Shown here piece by piece: positions 1 through 6,741 of a stretch of 7,118 nucleotides of DNA. Source of the stretch: DATLGD01 sp035540755. Lineage in GTDB: Bacteria; Actinomycetota; Actinomycetes; Mycobacteriales; SCTD01. Positions within the stretch are counted from its first letter, which is position 1. Each line of letters starts with the position of its first letter. A program made the translations under genes and the position numbers. The notes beneath the pieces are model-generated. The model did no database searches and was not told the DNA's origin. It worked only from the letters and a program-made list of their open reading frames with translations. Location: assembly GCA_035540755.1 (NCBI GenBank), contig DATLGD010000019.1, positions 1-7,118 of the forward strand, given 5' to 3'.

Positions 1-775
1 GGGCCGGGGTGTCGCTCTCGGGGTTGCGCTTGGTGAGGACGTTGATCGGCGCGGTGAAGATGTGCAGGTGCTTGGAGTAGGTGACCAGCACGAGGAAGCT
101 CATGATCACCGCGATGTGCGCGACGATCATGACGTCCTCGAGCCGGGCGGCGAAGGTGTCGCCCAGCGGCTCGATCGCCAGGCTGAGCAGCTTGCTGGCG
201 AACGGGGCCCACTCGTTGTCCTGCCACGGCGAGGTGCCGTGCGCGAGCTGCGCGGCCCGGATGAGCAGCAGCGTGATGATGACGGCGCTGATGTAGGCGA
301 GCACGCCCCACGCCGCGCGGTTGTGCGAGCCGTAGAAGCGCGAGCTGCGCTCGACCTTGCCAGGGTCGTTCCGCTTCCGGATGATCGCGAACGCGACCAG
401 GCCCAGGAAGACCGCGACGGCGAAGAAGTCCTCGAGGAAGCCCAGCACCGGCGAGCGCCCGATCAGCGGGATCGCGAACGACTCGGTGAACAGGTGGCCG
501 TACGCCTCGATGATCGTCAGGAACAGGATGACGAAGCCCCAGAACACGAAGAAGTGCGCGATGCCGGGGACGCTCCACTTCAGCAGCCGCTTCTGGCCGA
601 ACACCTCGACGGTGTGCGCGGCGAAGCGCCGCACCGCGCCGTCGAGCCGTCCGGGCGACGGCTGGCCGGCCGCGATCATCCTGACCAGGAAGGCCACGCG
701 GCGCGCCGCGATGGCCAGGCAGACGGCCGTGATGAGCAGGCCGAGCACCATCCGCACGAGGATGTGCGTCTCCAC
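1..775 (-). CDS. Fe-S membrane oxidoreductase, Rv0338c/EtfD type, N-terminal membrane part (runs off the left edge)
   Basis: The minus strand reads open from a GTG at 775 to the left edge, giving 258 residues without a stop. The GTG is chosen because GGGAGGGA (788-781) lies 5 nt upstream. The visible part is a polytopic membrane domain with about five hydrophobic segments, near residues 5-30, 70-92, 115-134, 157-177 and 216-234. It resembles the NarI/heterodisulfide-reductase gamma fold. Histidines in or beside the helices (H74, H94, H220, H236, H238) are candidates for haem ligands. The end of the visible part, YSKHLHIFTAPINV, is the kind of junction seen in large actinobacterial Fe-S reductases before the cytoplasmic ferredoxin and CCG-type cysteine domains, which here lie outside the window. 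In Mycobacterium tuberculosis the homologue Rv0338c (EtfD) is implicated in moving electrons from electron-transfer flavoprotein to menaquinone during fatty-acid oxidation. Family assignment is fairly sure; the physiological role is by homology only. Confidence 0.82.
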   Translation of the reverse strand, partial: METHILVRMVLGLLITAVCLAIAARRVAFLVRMIAAGQPSPGRLDGAVRRFAAHTVEVFGQKRLLKWSVPGIAHFFVFWGFVILFLTIIEAYGHLFTESFAIPLIGRSPVLGFLEDFFAVAVFLGLVAFAIIRKRNDPGKVERSSRFYGSHNRAAWGVLAYISAVIITLLLIRAAQLAHGTSPWQDNEWAPFASKLLSLAIEPLGDTFAARLEDVMIVAHIAVIMSFLVLVTYSKHLHIFTAPINVLTKRNPESDTPA

Positions 776-780
776 GCGAT

Positions 781-788
781 TCCCTCCC
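781..788 (-). promoter_or_regulatory. Ribosome-binding site that fixes the GTG start of the Fe-S reductase
   Basis: On the minus strand the purine run GGGAGGGA ends 5 nt before the GTG at 775. The next in-frame methionine codon, 24 nt further in (residue 9), lacks such a site, so the GTG is preferred. Confidence 0.6.
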
Positions 789-843
789 GAGGGGGCTGTG
801 CCGGGCACCGTGACCGGGTCTCCCGGCCGCGGCGCCAGCGAGC

Positions 844-849
844 AGCCTA
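844..849 (-). promoter_or_regulatory. Candidate -10 box of the Fe-S reductase gene
   Basis: The minus strand reads TAGGCT here, which fits the actinobacterial TANNNT -10 pattern. It lies about 70 nt upstream of the GTG start. No good TTGAC-type -35 is visible. The -35 position, around 867-872, runs into the palindrome at 872-883. Confidence 0.3.
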
Positions 850-871
850 CGGTCGCCAGGCGGCCGCTTGC

Positions 872-883
872 TACTCGCGAGTA
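872..883. promoter_or_regulatory. Perfect 12-bp palindrome, candidate repressor operator
   Basis: TACTCGCGAGTA is identical on both strands. It sits about 90 bp upstream of the Fe-S reductase start, at the -35 position of the candidate -10 box at 844-849, where a bound repressor would block RNA polymerase. Its size and symmetry fit a TetR-family operator, the regulator class that commonly controls fatty-acid degradation genes in actinobacteria. The identity of the regulator is inference. Confidence 0.45.
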
Positions 884-1033
884 ACCGTCCACGGCGGTGC
901 CGTGACGCGCCCATCGTCCCGCGGGCGCGTGGGACCGGTACGAGGGGGTCGGTGTCGGCGCGCCGCGGCGGTCGAGCGAAGCCCCGCGGTCCCGGCCGAC
1001 GGCGTTGCGTCGCGGCTCGCGGAGAGCCCGGGG

Positions 1034-1076
1034 TGAGGCGGGTGGTGGATCTCTCGTCCCCCGGCGTCTCGCCTCA
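1034..1076 (-). terminator. Weak candidate hairpin at the end of the small membrane-protein gene
   Basis: TGAGGCG at 1034-1040 is the exact reverse complement of CGCCTCA at 1070-1076. One wobble pair and one further G-C pair can extend the stem inwards. The outer arm overlaps the stop codon of the 47-residue reading frame. The loop is long (about 25-29 nt) and there is no T-run, so a terminator role is only a possibility. Confidence 0.2.
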
Positions 1077-1217
1077 GTAGACGGCGGACAGGACCCGGCC
1101 CACGGCCCGCACGACCACGACGGTGACCGGGTAGGCGAGCAGCAGGGCCACCACCAGGGCGAGCAGCCGGACGAGCAGGTTCGGACGGCCACGGGGGTCG
1201 CGCAGGCCGCTCAGCAC
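1074..1217 (-). CDS. 47-residue single-helix membrane protein, unknown function
   Basis: The minus strand encodes 47 residues from GTG at 1217 to TGA at 1076-1074. The N-terminus is polar and basic (VLSGLRDPRGRPN). A hydrophobic stretch follows at about residues 14-36 (LLVRLLALVVALLLAYP then VTVVVV), long enough for one membrane helix, and the end is short and basic. There is no Shine-Dalgarno sequence, but TACGCT lies 7 nt before the GTG and fits a -10 box for leaderless expression from the start codon. The gene is transcribed away from dnaK, with the 40-bp repeat array between them. I do not recognise the family. Third-position GC bias and the clean helix favour a real gene, but at this length chance cannot be excluded. 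Confidence 0.5.
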   Translation of the reverse strand: MLSGLRDPRGRPNLLVRLLALVVALLLAYPVTVVVVRAVGRVLSAVY

Positions 1218-1224
1218 ACCGCCC

Positions 1225-1230
1225 AGCGTA
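1225..1230 (-). promoter_or_regulatory. Candidate -10 box for leaderless expression of the small membrane protein
   Basis: The minus strand reads TACGCT, a TANNNT match, with 7 nt (1224-1218) between it and the GTG at 1217. A transcript starting 7 nt downstream of the -10 would begin at or next to the start codon. No -35 is recognisable; that position lies inside the repeat array. Confidence 0.35.
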
Positions 1231-1240
1231 GGCCGCCGCC

Positions 1241-1384
1241 CCCGACGGGAGCCCTCCCGACGGGGGCGGGCCCGCGGCCGGCCGACGGGAGCCCTCCCGA
1301 CGGGTTCCGGCAGGCCGCAACCCGACGGGAGCCCTCCCCTCGGGTTCGGGCCGGCGGCAGCCCGACGGGAGCCCTCCGCTCGGT
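1241..1384. repeat. Four tandem copies of a 40-bp repeat with a palindromic core
   Basis: Copies begin at 1241, 1281, 1321 and 1361, a period of exactly 40 bp. All four share the 16-nt core CCGACGGGAGCCCTCC, at 1242, 1282, 1322 and 1362. In copies 1 and 2 the core continues as CGACGGG, so CGGGAG-CC-CTCCCG forms a perfect inverted repeat flanked by CCCG/CGGG arms with one A:A mismatch. Copy 3 keeps the outer arm with a different mismatch, and copy 4 is the most decayed. The remaining part of each unit is GC-rich and loosely similar between copies 1-3. The array fills the space between the small membrane-protein gene and the dnaK control region. It looks like a REP-like element. A related copy lies inside grpE at 3551-3574. 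Confidence 0.85.
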
Positions 1385-1416
1385 GGCCGTACGGTGAGGC
1401 GGATCCAAGGAATCAA

Positions 1417-1437
1417 CCTGAGCCGGGAAGGCTCAAG
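1417..1437. promoter_or_regulatory. HAIR operator 1 (HspR binding site) upstream of dnaK
   Basis: CCTGAGC-N7-GCTCAAG matches the known HspR-associated inverted repeat CTTGAGT-N7-ACTCAAG. Each half has five or six of seven bases, the 7-nt spacer is exact, and the arms are complementary except for one position. It lies just upstream of the TTGACG box at 1443-1448 and overlaps the stress-sigma-like -35 at 1425-1430. Confidence 0.85.
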
Positions 1438-1451
1438 CCGACTTGACGGTT
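1425..1451 (+). promoter_or_regulatory. Candidate SigH/SigR-type stress promoter for dnaK
   Basis: GGGAAG (1425-1430), an 18-nt spacer and GTT (1449-1451) come within one base of the GGAAT/C-N18-GTT pattern of actinobacterial SigH/SigR promoters. In Mycobacterium tuberculosis dnaK is known to be under SigH as well as HspR. The -35 lies inside HAIR operator 1. This is a pattern match only. Confidence 0.35.
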
Positions 1452-1471
1452 GCACCCGTCGTCAGCACCCT
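1443..1471 (+). promoter_or_regulatory. Candidate housekeeping promoter of the dnaK operon
   Basis: TTGACG at 1443-1448 is a strong -35 box. A 17-nt spacer leads to CACCCT at 1466-1471, a poor -10 that keeps only the second A and final T. Transcription would start near 1478, inside HAIR operator 2, so HspR bound there would block initiation. Confidence 0.45.
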
Positions 1472-1489
1472 GAGTGCCGCGCACTCAAC
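1469..1489. promoter_or_regulatory. HAIR operator 2 (HspR binding site) upstream of dnaK
   Basis: CCTGAGT-N7-ACTCAAC matches the HAIR consensus with one mismatch per half and the exact 7-nt spacer. The inner arms TGAGT/ACTCA are perfectly complementary. It overlaps the predicted start of transcription and ends 27 bp before the dnaK start codon. Its centre is 52 bp from that of operator 1, about five helical turns. Confidence 0.9.
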
Positions 1490-1497
1490 CCCCGAGC

Positions 1498-1504
1498 AGG
1501 AAAG
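1498..1504 (+). promoter_or_regulatory. Ribosome-binding site of dnaK
   Basis: AGGAAAG lies 12 nt before the ATG at 1517. The spacing is a little long, but it is the only purine-rich site here and supports the ATG over upstream in-frame codons. Confidence 0.5.
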
Positions 1505-1516
1505 CGAGACAGCCCC

Positions 1517-3363
<1,847 letters not shown>

Positions 3364-3367
<4 letters not shown>

Positions 3368-4098
3368 GCCGTCCGCACCTGGAGGAGAGCGAGTTCGACC
3401 CGGACCGGGTGGTCATCCGCGACAAGCGCCGCCTCGACCCCGAGACCGGTGCGGTCAAGGCGCCGGCCCCCCCGGCCGACGAGCCGGCGGCCGCTGGGGA
3501 CGGAGTGACCGCGGACGGAGCGGCTGCGGCGGCTCCGGGCGCCCCCGGGACCGCCGGGAGCCCTCCTGACGGGTCGGAGGGGGTGGAAGACCGTGAGGAG
3601 GGCTCCGGCGACTCGCGGGTCGCGGAGCTGACGGCCGACCTGCAGCGGGTCTCCGCCGAGTACGCCAACTACCGCAAGCGGGTCGACCGGGACCGCGTGG
3701 CCGTCGTCGAGATGGCGACGGCCGGGCTGCTCGCCGAGCTGCTCCCGGTGCTCGACGACGTCGAGCGGGCCCGGCAGCACGGCGACCTCACCGGCGCGTT
3801 CGCCGCCGTCGGCGAGCGGCTCGAGGCGGTCGTCGGCAAAGCCGGTCTCGAGAAGTACGGCGAGGCCGGCGAGCCGTTCGACCCTGCCGTCCACGAGGCG
3901 CTGATGAACGCCGAGCCCGACCCGTCGGCGAGCGTCGCGGTCTGCGCCCAGGTGCTGCAGCCCGGCTACCGGCTCCGGGGTGGGAGGGTCCTGCGCCCGG
4001 CTCGGGTGTCGGTCGCCGAGCCCGGTGCACCGGCCGGGCAGGACGCGCCCGCCGCCGGTTCGAGCGCCGAGCCGGGAGAGCAGCGACCGGAGGCGTGA
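3364..4098 (+). CDS. grpE: Nucleotide exchange factor GrpE
   Basis: GrpE releases ADP from DnaK and resets the chaperone cycle. The 244-residue product starts at GTG 3364, which overlaps the dnaK stop (GTGA), so translation is probably coupled. GGAGG at 3349-3353, inside dnaK, is 10 nt upstream. Residues 1-30 are charged. Residues 31-83 are a low-complexity Ala/Pro/Gly/Asp stretch. A coiled coil (about 84-115, AELTADLQRVSAEYANYRKR) leads into the helical dimer region. The C-terminal beta domain carries the family signature, with EPFDPAVHEAL (160-170) and VLQPGYRLRGGRVLRPARV (187-205). Residues 208-244 are a disordered Pro/Ala/Glu tail. The low-complexity stretch contains a 24-nt match to the intergenic 40-bp repeat (3551-3574, residues 63-71). 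GrpE N-termini vary widely, so this insertion is probably tolerated. Confidence 0.97.
3551..3574. repeat. Copy of the 40-bp repeat core inside grpE
   Basis: These 24 nt match positions 1282-1305 of the upstream array at 22 of 24 places; the differences are at the 4th and 17th bases. It is read in frame as TAGSPPDGS (about residues 63-71) in the low-complexity part of GrpE. The 10-nt core GGAGCCCTCC (3557-3566) recurs as its exact reverse complement, GGAGGGCTCC, at 3597-3606, again 40 nt away. Such a length of match is hard to explain by GC content alone, though the host segment is low-complexity. Confidence 0.65.
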
Positions 4099-4106
4099 GA
4101 GCGGAG

Positions 4107-4113
4107 AGGAGGG
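4107..4113 (+). promoter_or_regulatory. Ribosome-binding site that fixes the GTG start of dnaJ
   Basis: AGGAGGG lies 7 nt before the GTG at 4121. The reading frame is open much further upstream, inside grpE, so this site and the standard J-domain start decide the gene boundary. Confidence 0.8.
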
Positions 4114-4120
4114 ACACCAG

Positions 4121-5284
4121 GTGAGCGCACGCGACTACGTCGAGAAGGACTACTACGCCGCCCTCGGCGTCCCGAAGGACGCCTCAACGGCCGACGTCAA
4201 GAAGGCCTACCGCAAGCTCGCCACGACGCTGCACCCGGACAAGAACCCCGGCGACGCCGCGGCCGAGGAGCGCTTCAAGGAGGTGTCCGAGGCCTACGAC
4301 GTGCTGTCCGACGACACCAAGCGGCGCGAGTACGACGAGGCACGCAGCCTGTTCGGCGCCGGCGGTATGCGCAGCGCCCCGGGCGGCTACCCCGGCGGCG
4401 GCGTGCCCGGCTTCGACCTGGGTGACCTGTTCGCCCGAGCCGGCGGCGCCGGCGCCGGCGGCGGTCTGGGCGACGCGTTCTCGGGGATGTTCGGCGGCGG
4501 GCTGTTCGGCGGCGGCCGCGGTAGGGGGCCGCGTCGCGGCGCCGACGTGGAGACCGCGGTGACCCTCGCCTTCGGCGACGCGCTGCGCGGTGCCACCGTG
4601 CCGGTGCGGCTCACCACCTCCGGTCCCTGCACGACCTGCCACGGCAGCGGCGCAGCCCCGGGGACGTCCTCGCGCGAGTGCGGCACCTGTCACGGGCAGG
4701 GCGTCACCACGCGCAACCAGGGCGGCTTCGCCTTCTCCGAGCCCTGCCGCGCCTGCCGCGGCGCCGGCCGGGTCGTCGACACGCCGTGCCCGACCTGCGC
4801 CGGCTCCGGCACGGGCACGAGCGAGAAGACGCTCAACGTGCGCATCCCGGCCGGCGTCGACGACGGGCAGAAGGTGCGGCTGGCCGGCCGCGGGGCGCCC
4901 GGGGAGCGCGGCGGCCCGGCCGGCGACCTGCTGGTCACCGTGCGCGTGACGCCGCACGAGCACATCACCCGCCGGGGCGACGACCTGCTGCTGACCGTGC
5001 CGGTCACCTTCGCCGAGGCCGCTCTCGGCACGCTGGTCACGGTCCCGACCGTCGACGGACCGGTGACGGTGCGGGTGCCGCCCGGCACCTCGTCCGGACG
5101 GACGCTGCGGGTCCGCGGGCGCGGGGTTCAGCGCAAGGGCGGTGCCGCCGGTGACCTGCTGGTGACGGTGCAGGTCGCGGTGCCGCAGAAGCTGACCGGC
5201 GACGCCCGCGAGGCGCTCGAGCGGTACGCGCAGGCCACCGCGGGCGACGACCCGCGGGCCGCGCTCGCGCAGGTGACGCTGTGA
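4121..5284 (+). CDS. dnaJ: J-domain co-chaperone DnaJ (class A Hsp40)
   Basis: DnaJ delivers unfolded clients to DnaK and stimulates its ATPase. The 387-residue product has every part of a class A J-protein. The J domain (about 8-75) contains the essential HPD triad at 38-40 in LHPDKNPG. A Gly/Phe-rich linker (about 79-140) includes FGGGLFGGGRG. The zinc-binding domain has all four CxxCxGxG repeats: CTTCHGSG (170), CGTCHGQG (187), CRACRGAG (209) and CPTCAGSG (223). The C-terminal client-binding beta domains follow (about 235-365). The GTG start at 4121 gives the usual N-terminus just before YYAALGV and has a strong ribosome-binding site. The gene starts 22 nt after grpE and ends 10 nt before hspR. 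The operon position and HspR linkage correspond to DnaJ1 of mycobacteria and streptomycetes. Confidence 0.98.
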   Translation: MSARDYVEKDYYAALGVPKDASTADVKKAYRKLATTLHPDKNPGDAAAEERFKEVSEAYDVLSDDTKRREYDEARSLFGAGGMRSAPGGYPGGGVPGFDLGDLFARAGGAGAGGGLGDAFSGMFGGGLFGGGRGRGPRRGADVETAVTLAFGDALRGATVPVRLTTSGPCTTCHGSGAAPGTSSRECGTCHGQGVTTRNQGGFAFSEPCRACRGAGRVVDTPCPTCAGSGTGTSEKTLNVRIPAGVDDGQKVRLAGRGAPGERGGPAGDLLVTVRVTPHEHITRRGDDLLLTVPVTFAEAALGTLVTVPTVDGPVTVRVPPGTSSGRTLRVRGRGVQRKGGAAGDLLVTVQVAVPQKLTGDAREALERYAQATAGDDPRAALAQVTL

Positions 5285-5294
5285 GGAGGCGGGC

Positions 5295-5723
5295 ATGACC
5301 GGACCCGGGACGGCCGGAGCGGGCTTCGACGACGACACCCCCGTCTTCGTCATCTCGGTGGCCGCCGAGCTGGCCGGCATGCACCCGCAGACCCTGCGGC
5401 AGTACGACCGGCTCGGGTTGGTCACGCCCGGCCGCGCCGGAGGTGGCGGTCGCCGCTACAGCGCCCGCGACGTGGAGCTGCTCCGCGAGGTGCAGCGGCT
5501 CTCGCAGGAGGAGGGCGTGAACCTCGCCGGGATCAAGCGCGTCATCGAGCTGGAGAACCAGGTCGAGGCGCTGCAGCACCGGCTGGCCGAGGTGTCGCAC
5601 GAGCTCGAGCAGACCCGCCGTGCGGCCGAGCAGGCGCACGACCGCGCCGTGGCCTCGATGCGACGCGACCTCGTCCCGGTGCGGCAGAGCGCGCTGGTCG
5701 TGTGGAAGCCCGGCCGCTCCTGA
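5295..5723 (+). CDS. hspR: Heat-shock repressor HspR (MerR family)
   Basis: HspR is the repressor of the dnaK operon in actinobacteria. It binds HAIR inverted repeats, with DnaK as co-repressor in Streptomyces and Mycobacterium. The 142-residue product has an N-terminal MerR-type winged helix-turn-helix (about 17-85) with the characteristic SVAAELAGMHPQTLRQYDRL and GGGRRYSARDV. After it comes SQEEGVNLAGIKRVIELE and a coiled-coil helix (about 84-118). The C-terminus ends in LVVWKPGRS, close to the LVVW-P-R tail typical of HspR. There is no MerR metal-binding cysteine pair, as expected. The ATG at 5295 follows AGGAGG (5284-5289) by 5 nt and lies 10 nt after dnaJ. As last gene of the operon it represses, it makes a negative feedback loop; its two likely binding sites are at 1417-1437 and 1469-1489. 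Confidence 0.97.
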   Translation: MTGPGTAGAGFDDDTPVFVISVAAELAGMHPQTLRQYDRLGLVTPGRAGGGGRRYSARDVELLREVQRLSQEEGVNLAGIKRVIELENQVEALQHRLAEVSHELEQTRRAAEQAHDRAVASMRRDLVPVRQSALVVWKPGRS

Positions 5724-5737
5724 GCCGGCCGGCCGGC
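5711..5737. terminator. Candidate bidirectional hairpin between hspR and the convergent glycosyltransferase
   Basis: The 20-bp gap between the two convergent stop codons begins with GCCGGCCGGCCGGC (5724-5737), a perfect 14-bp self-complementary sequence. The end of hspR can also pair: CGGCCGCTC (5711-5719) with GAGCCGGCCG (5722-5731), leaving one bulged base. Either structure would form in both transcripts. There is no T-run, as is common for actinobacterial terminators. Only one of the two foldings can form at a time. Confidence 0.5.
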
Positions 5738-5743
5738 CCGCGC

Positions 5744-6718
5744 TCAGCCCAGCCGGGCCCGGAGCCTGCGCAGGCCGGCCGCGGCCCGGCGCGGCAGGTG
5801 CCGGACCGGCGTGCGGGTCGCGCGGGGGACCTGCTCGAACAGCAACCGCTGCCACTGCTCGGCCACGGCTGCGACGGTGAACGCGTGAGCGCGCCCGCGG
5901 CCGTTCTCGACCATGGCGCGGTACAGGTCCGGTGAGCCGAGCAGGCGGTCGACGGCCGACTGCAGCTCGGTCAGGGAGCCGACCTCCAGGTAGTCGAGCG
6001 GGCTGCGCCGCAGCTCGCGGTAGGGCAGCTCCGGACCGAGCAGCGCGGGAACGCCGGCCAGCCAGGCGTTGACGAGCTTGCTGGCCGGCTTGCGCGCGGC
6101 CGGGTCGGTCCAGTCGCGTCGGGCGGCCACGACCAGGTCGGTGCCGGAGTAGTCGTTCCAGGAGACACCGGTGTAGGTCGTGCCCGGCCCGCCGAAGGCG
6201 GCCCCGTCGCAGTGCCAGTCGATCCCGCGGTCGGCGAGGAAGGCCGCCCAGGACGGCTCGAGCAGACTGGGGTGCAGCGCGCTGAGGTGGCCCTTGAAGG
6301 CCGCGGTGCGGACCTCGTCGCCGCGACCGGGGTCGCGCGGCACCAGGCCCGGCTGCGGCCAGTGCGGCACCGCCAGCACCCTGCGGCCGTCGGCCGAGCC
6401 GGCGTTCTGCACGACCTCGACGTCGGCGTAGTGCTGCGGTGCCTTGTCGGCCCGGACGGTGACGACGACCAGTCCACGGCCCGGGCCGCCGGCCAGCAGC
6501 TGCTCCCGGCTGTGCGCGTGCGTCACGAGCACGCCCTGGTCGGGCACGGTGTCGGTGAGCCGGACCGGCAGGCCGCGCTCCCGGAGCCGCAGGTAGGTCT
6601 GGAGCACCCAGGCGTGCAGGCCGGTGGCGAACCGCGGCCACTCGGCGTCGACGTCCAGCTTCCGCAGCAGGTCGAGACGCGCCCCGGGCAGGTAGAAGGC
6701 GACCTCGTCGGAGCTCAC
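5744..6718 (-). CDS. GT-B-like glycosyltransferase (family 1/4 type)
   Basis: The 324-residue product lacks a signal peptide or clear membrane helix and is probably cytoplasmic or membrane-associated. The N-terminal half has alternating strand-helix segments such as GVLVTHAHS (62-70) and RGLVVVTVRAD (81-91). The C-terminal half carries KPASKLVNAWLAGVPALLGPE (200-220). That pattern, Lys...Lys-Leu...Asn-Ala...Gly-Pro ending in Glu, corresponds to the nucleotide-sugar donor site of GT-B enzymes, with E220 in the usual glutamate position. A basic C-terminal tail (about 299-324) may touch the membrane. The donor and acceptor cannot be read from sequence. The start is GTG at 6718; no Shine-Dalgarno is visible, but TAGTGT lies 6 nt upstream, suggesting a leaderless transcript. 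It faces hspR and is divergent from the GT2 gene, so it likely belongs with a glycan locus to the right. Confidence 0.8.
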   Translation of the reverse strand: MSSDEVAFYLPGARLDLLRKLDVDAEWPRFATGLHAWVLQTYLRLRERGLPVRLTDTVPDQGVLVTHAHSREQLLAGGPGRGLVVVTVRADKAPQHYADVEVVQNAGSADGRRVLAVPHWPQPGLVPRDPGRGDEVRTAAFKGHLSALHPSLLEPSWAAFLADRGIDWHCDGAAFGGPGTTYTGVSWNDYSGTDLVVAARRDWTDPAARKPASKLVNAWLAGVPALLGPELPYRELRRSPLDYLEVGSLTELQSAVDRLLGSPDLYRAMVENGRGRAHAFTVAAVAEQWQRLLFEQVPRATRTPVRHLPRRAAAGLRRLRARLG

Positions 6719-6741
6719 CGGCGCACACTAGGTTGTCCGCC
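6719..6741. promoter_or_regulatory. 23-bp divergent promoter with overlapping -10 boxes
   Basis: The two start codons (GTG at 6718 minus, GTG at 6742 plus) are only 23 bp apart and neither has a Shine-Dalgarno site. The plus strand has TAGGTT at 6729-6734, 7 nt before its GTG. The minus strand has TAGTGT at 6730-6725, 6 nt before its GTG. Both match TANNNT and share the central TA within a CTAG core. This arrangement fits two leaderless transcripts that compete for one site. No -35 is recognisable in either direction; each would lie within or beside the opposite gene. Confidence 0.5.

Larger units (their letters stand above)
776..1073. other. 298-bp spacer between the Fe-S reductase and the small membrane-protein gene
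   Basis: This spacer separates two minus-strand genes. It holds the ribosome-binding site, candidate -10 box and palindrome of the Fe-S reductase in its left 110 bp. The rest (about 890-1030) is GC-rich with only short imperfect inverted repeats, for example GTCCC/GGGAC around 919-935. I see no convincing gene in it. Open frames through it on either strand look like products of the high GC content. Confidence 0.5.

Noticed and set aside
62..1036. Plus-strand reading frame of 324 residues
   Set aside because: It is the complement of the Fe-S reductase gene, made mostly of charged low-complexity residues, and runs on into non-coding DNA.
1241..1384. Short CRISPR array
   Set aside because: The period is regular, but the sequence between cores is similar from unit to unit instead of unique, the core decays along the array, and no cas gene is visible.
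871..1455. Minus-strand reading frames translating the 40-bp repeats as Pro/Ser/Gly-rich repeats
   Set aside because: The peptide periodicity only reflects the DNA repeat. The frames cross the dnaK operators and show no domain, start signal or conserved motif.
1394..1516. A 41-residue N-terminal extension of DnaK
   Set aside because: The frame is open, but it would run through the HAIR operators and promoter, and the Hsp70 family starts at the ATG at 1517.
4184..5425. Minus-strand reading frame antisense to dnaJ
   Set aside because: It is Ala/Gly/Arg-rich shadow sequence over a DnaJ with all J-domain and zinc motifs intact.
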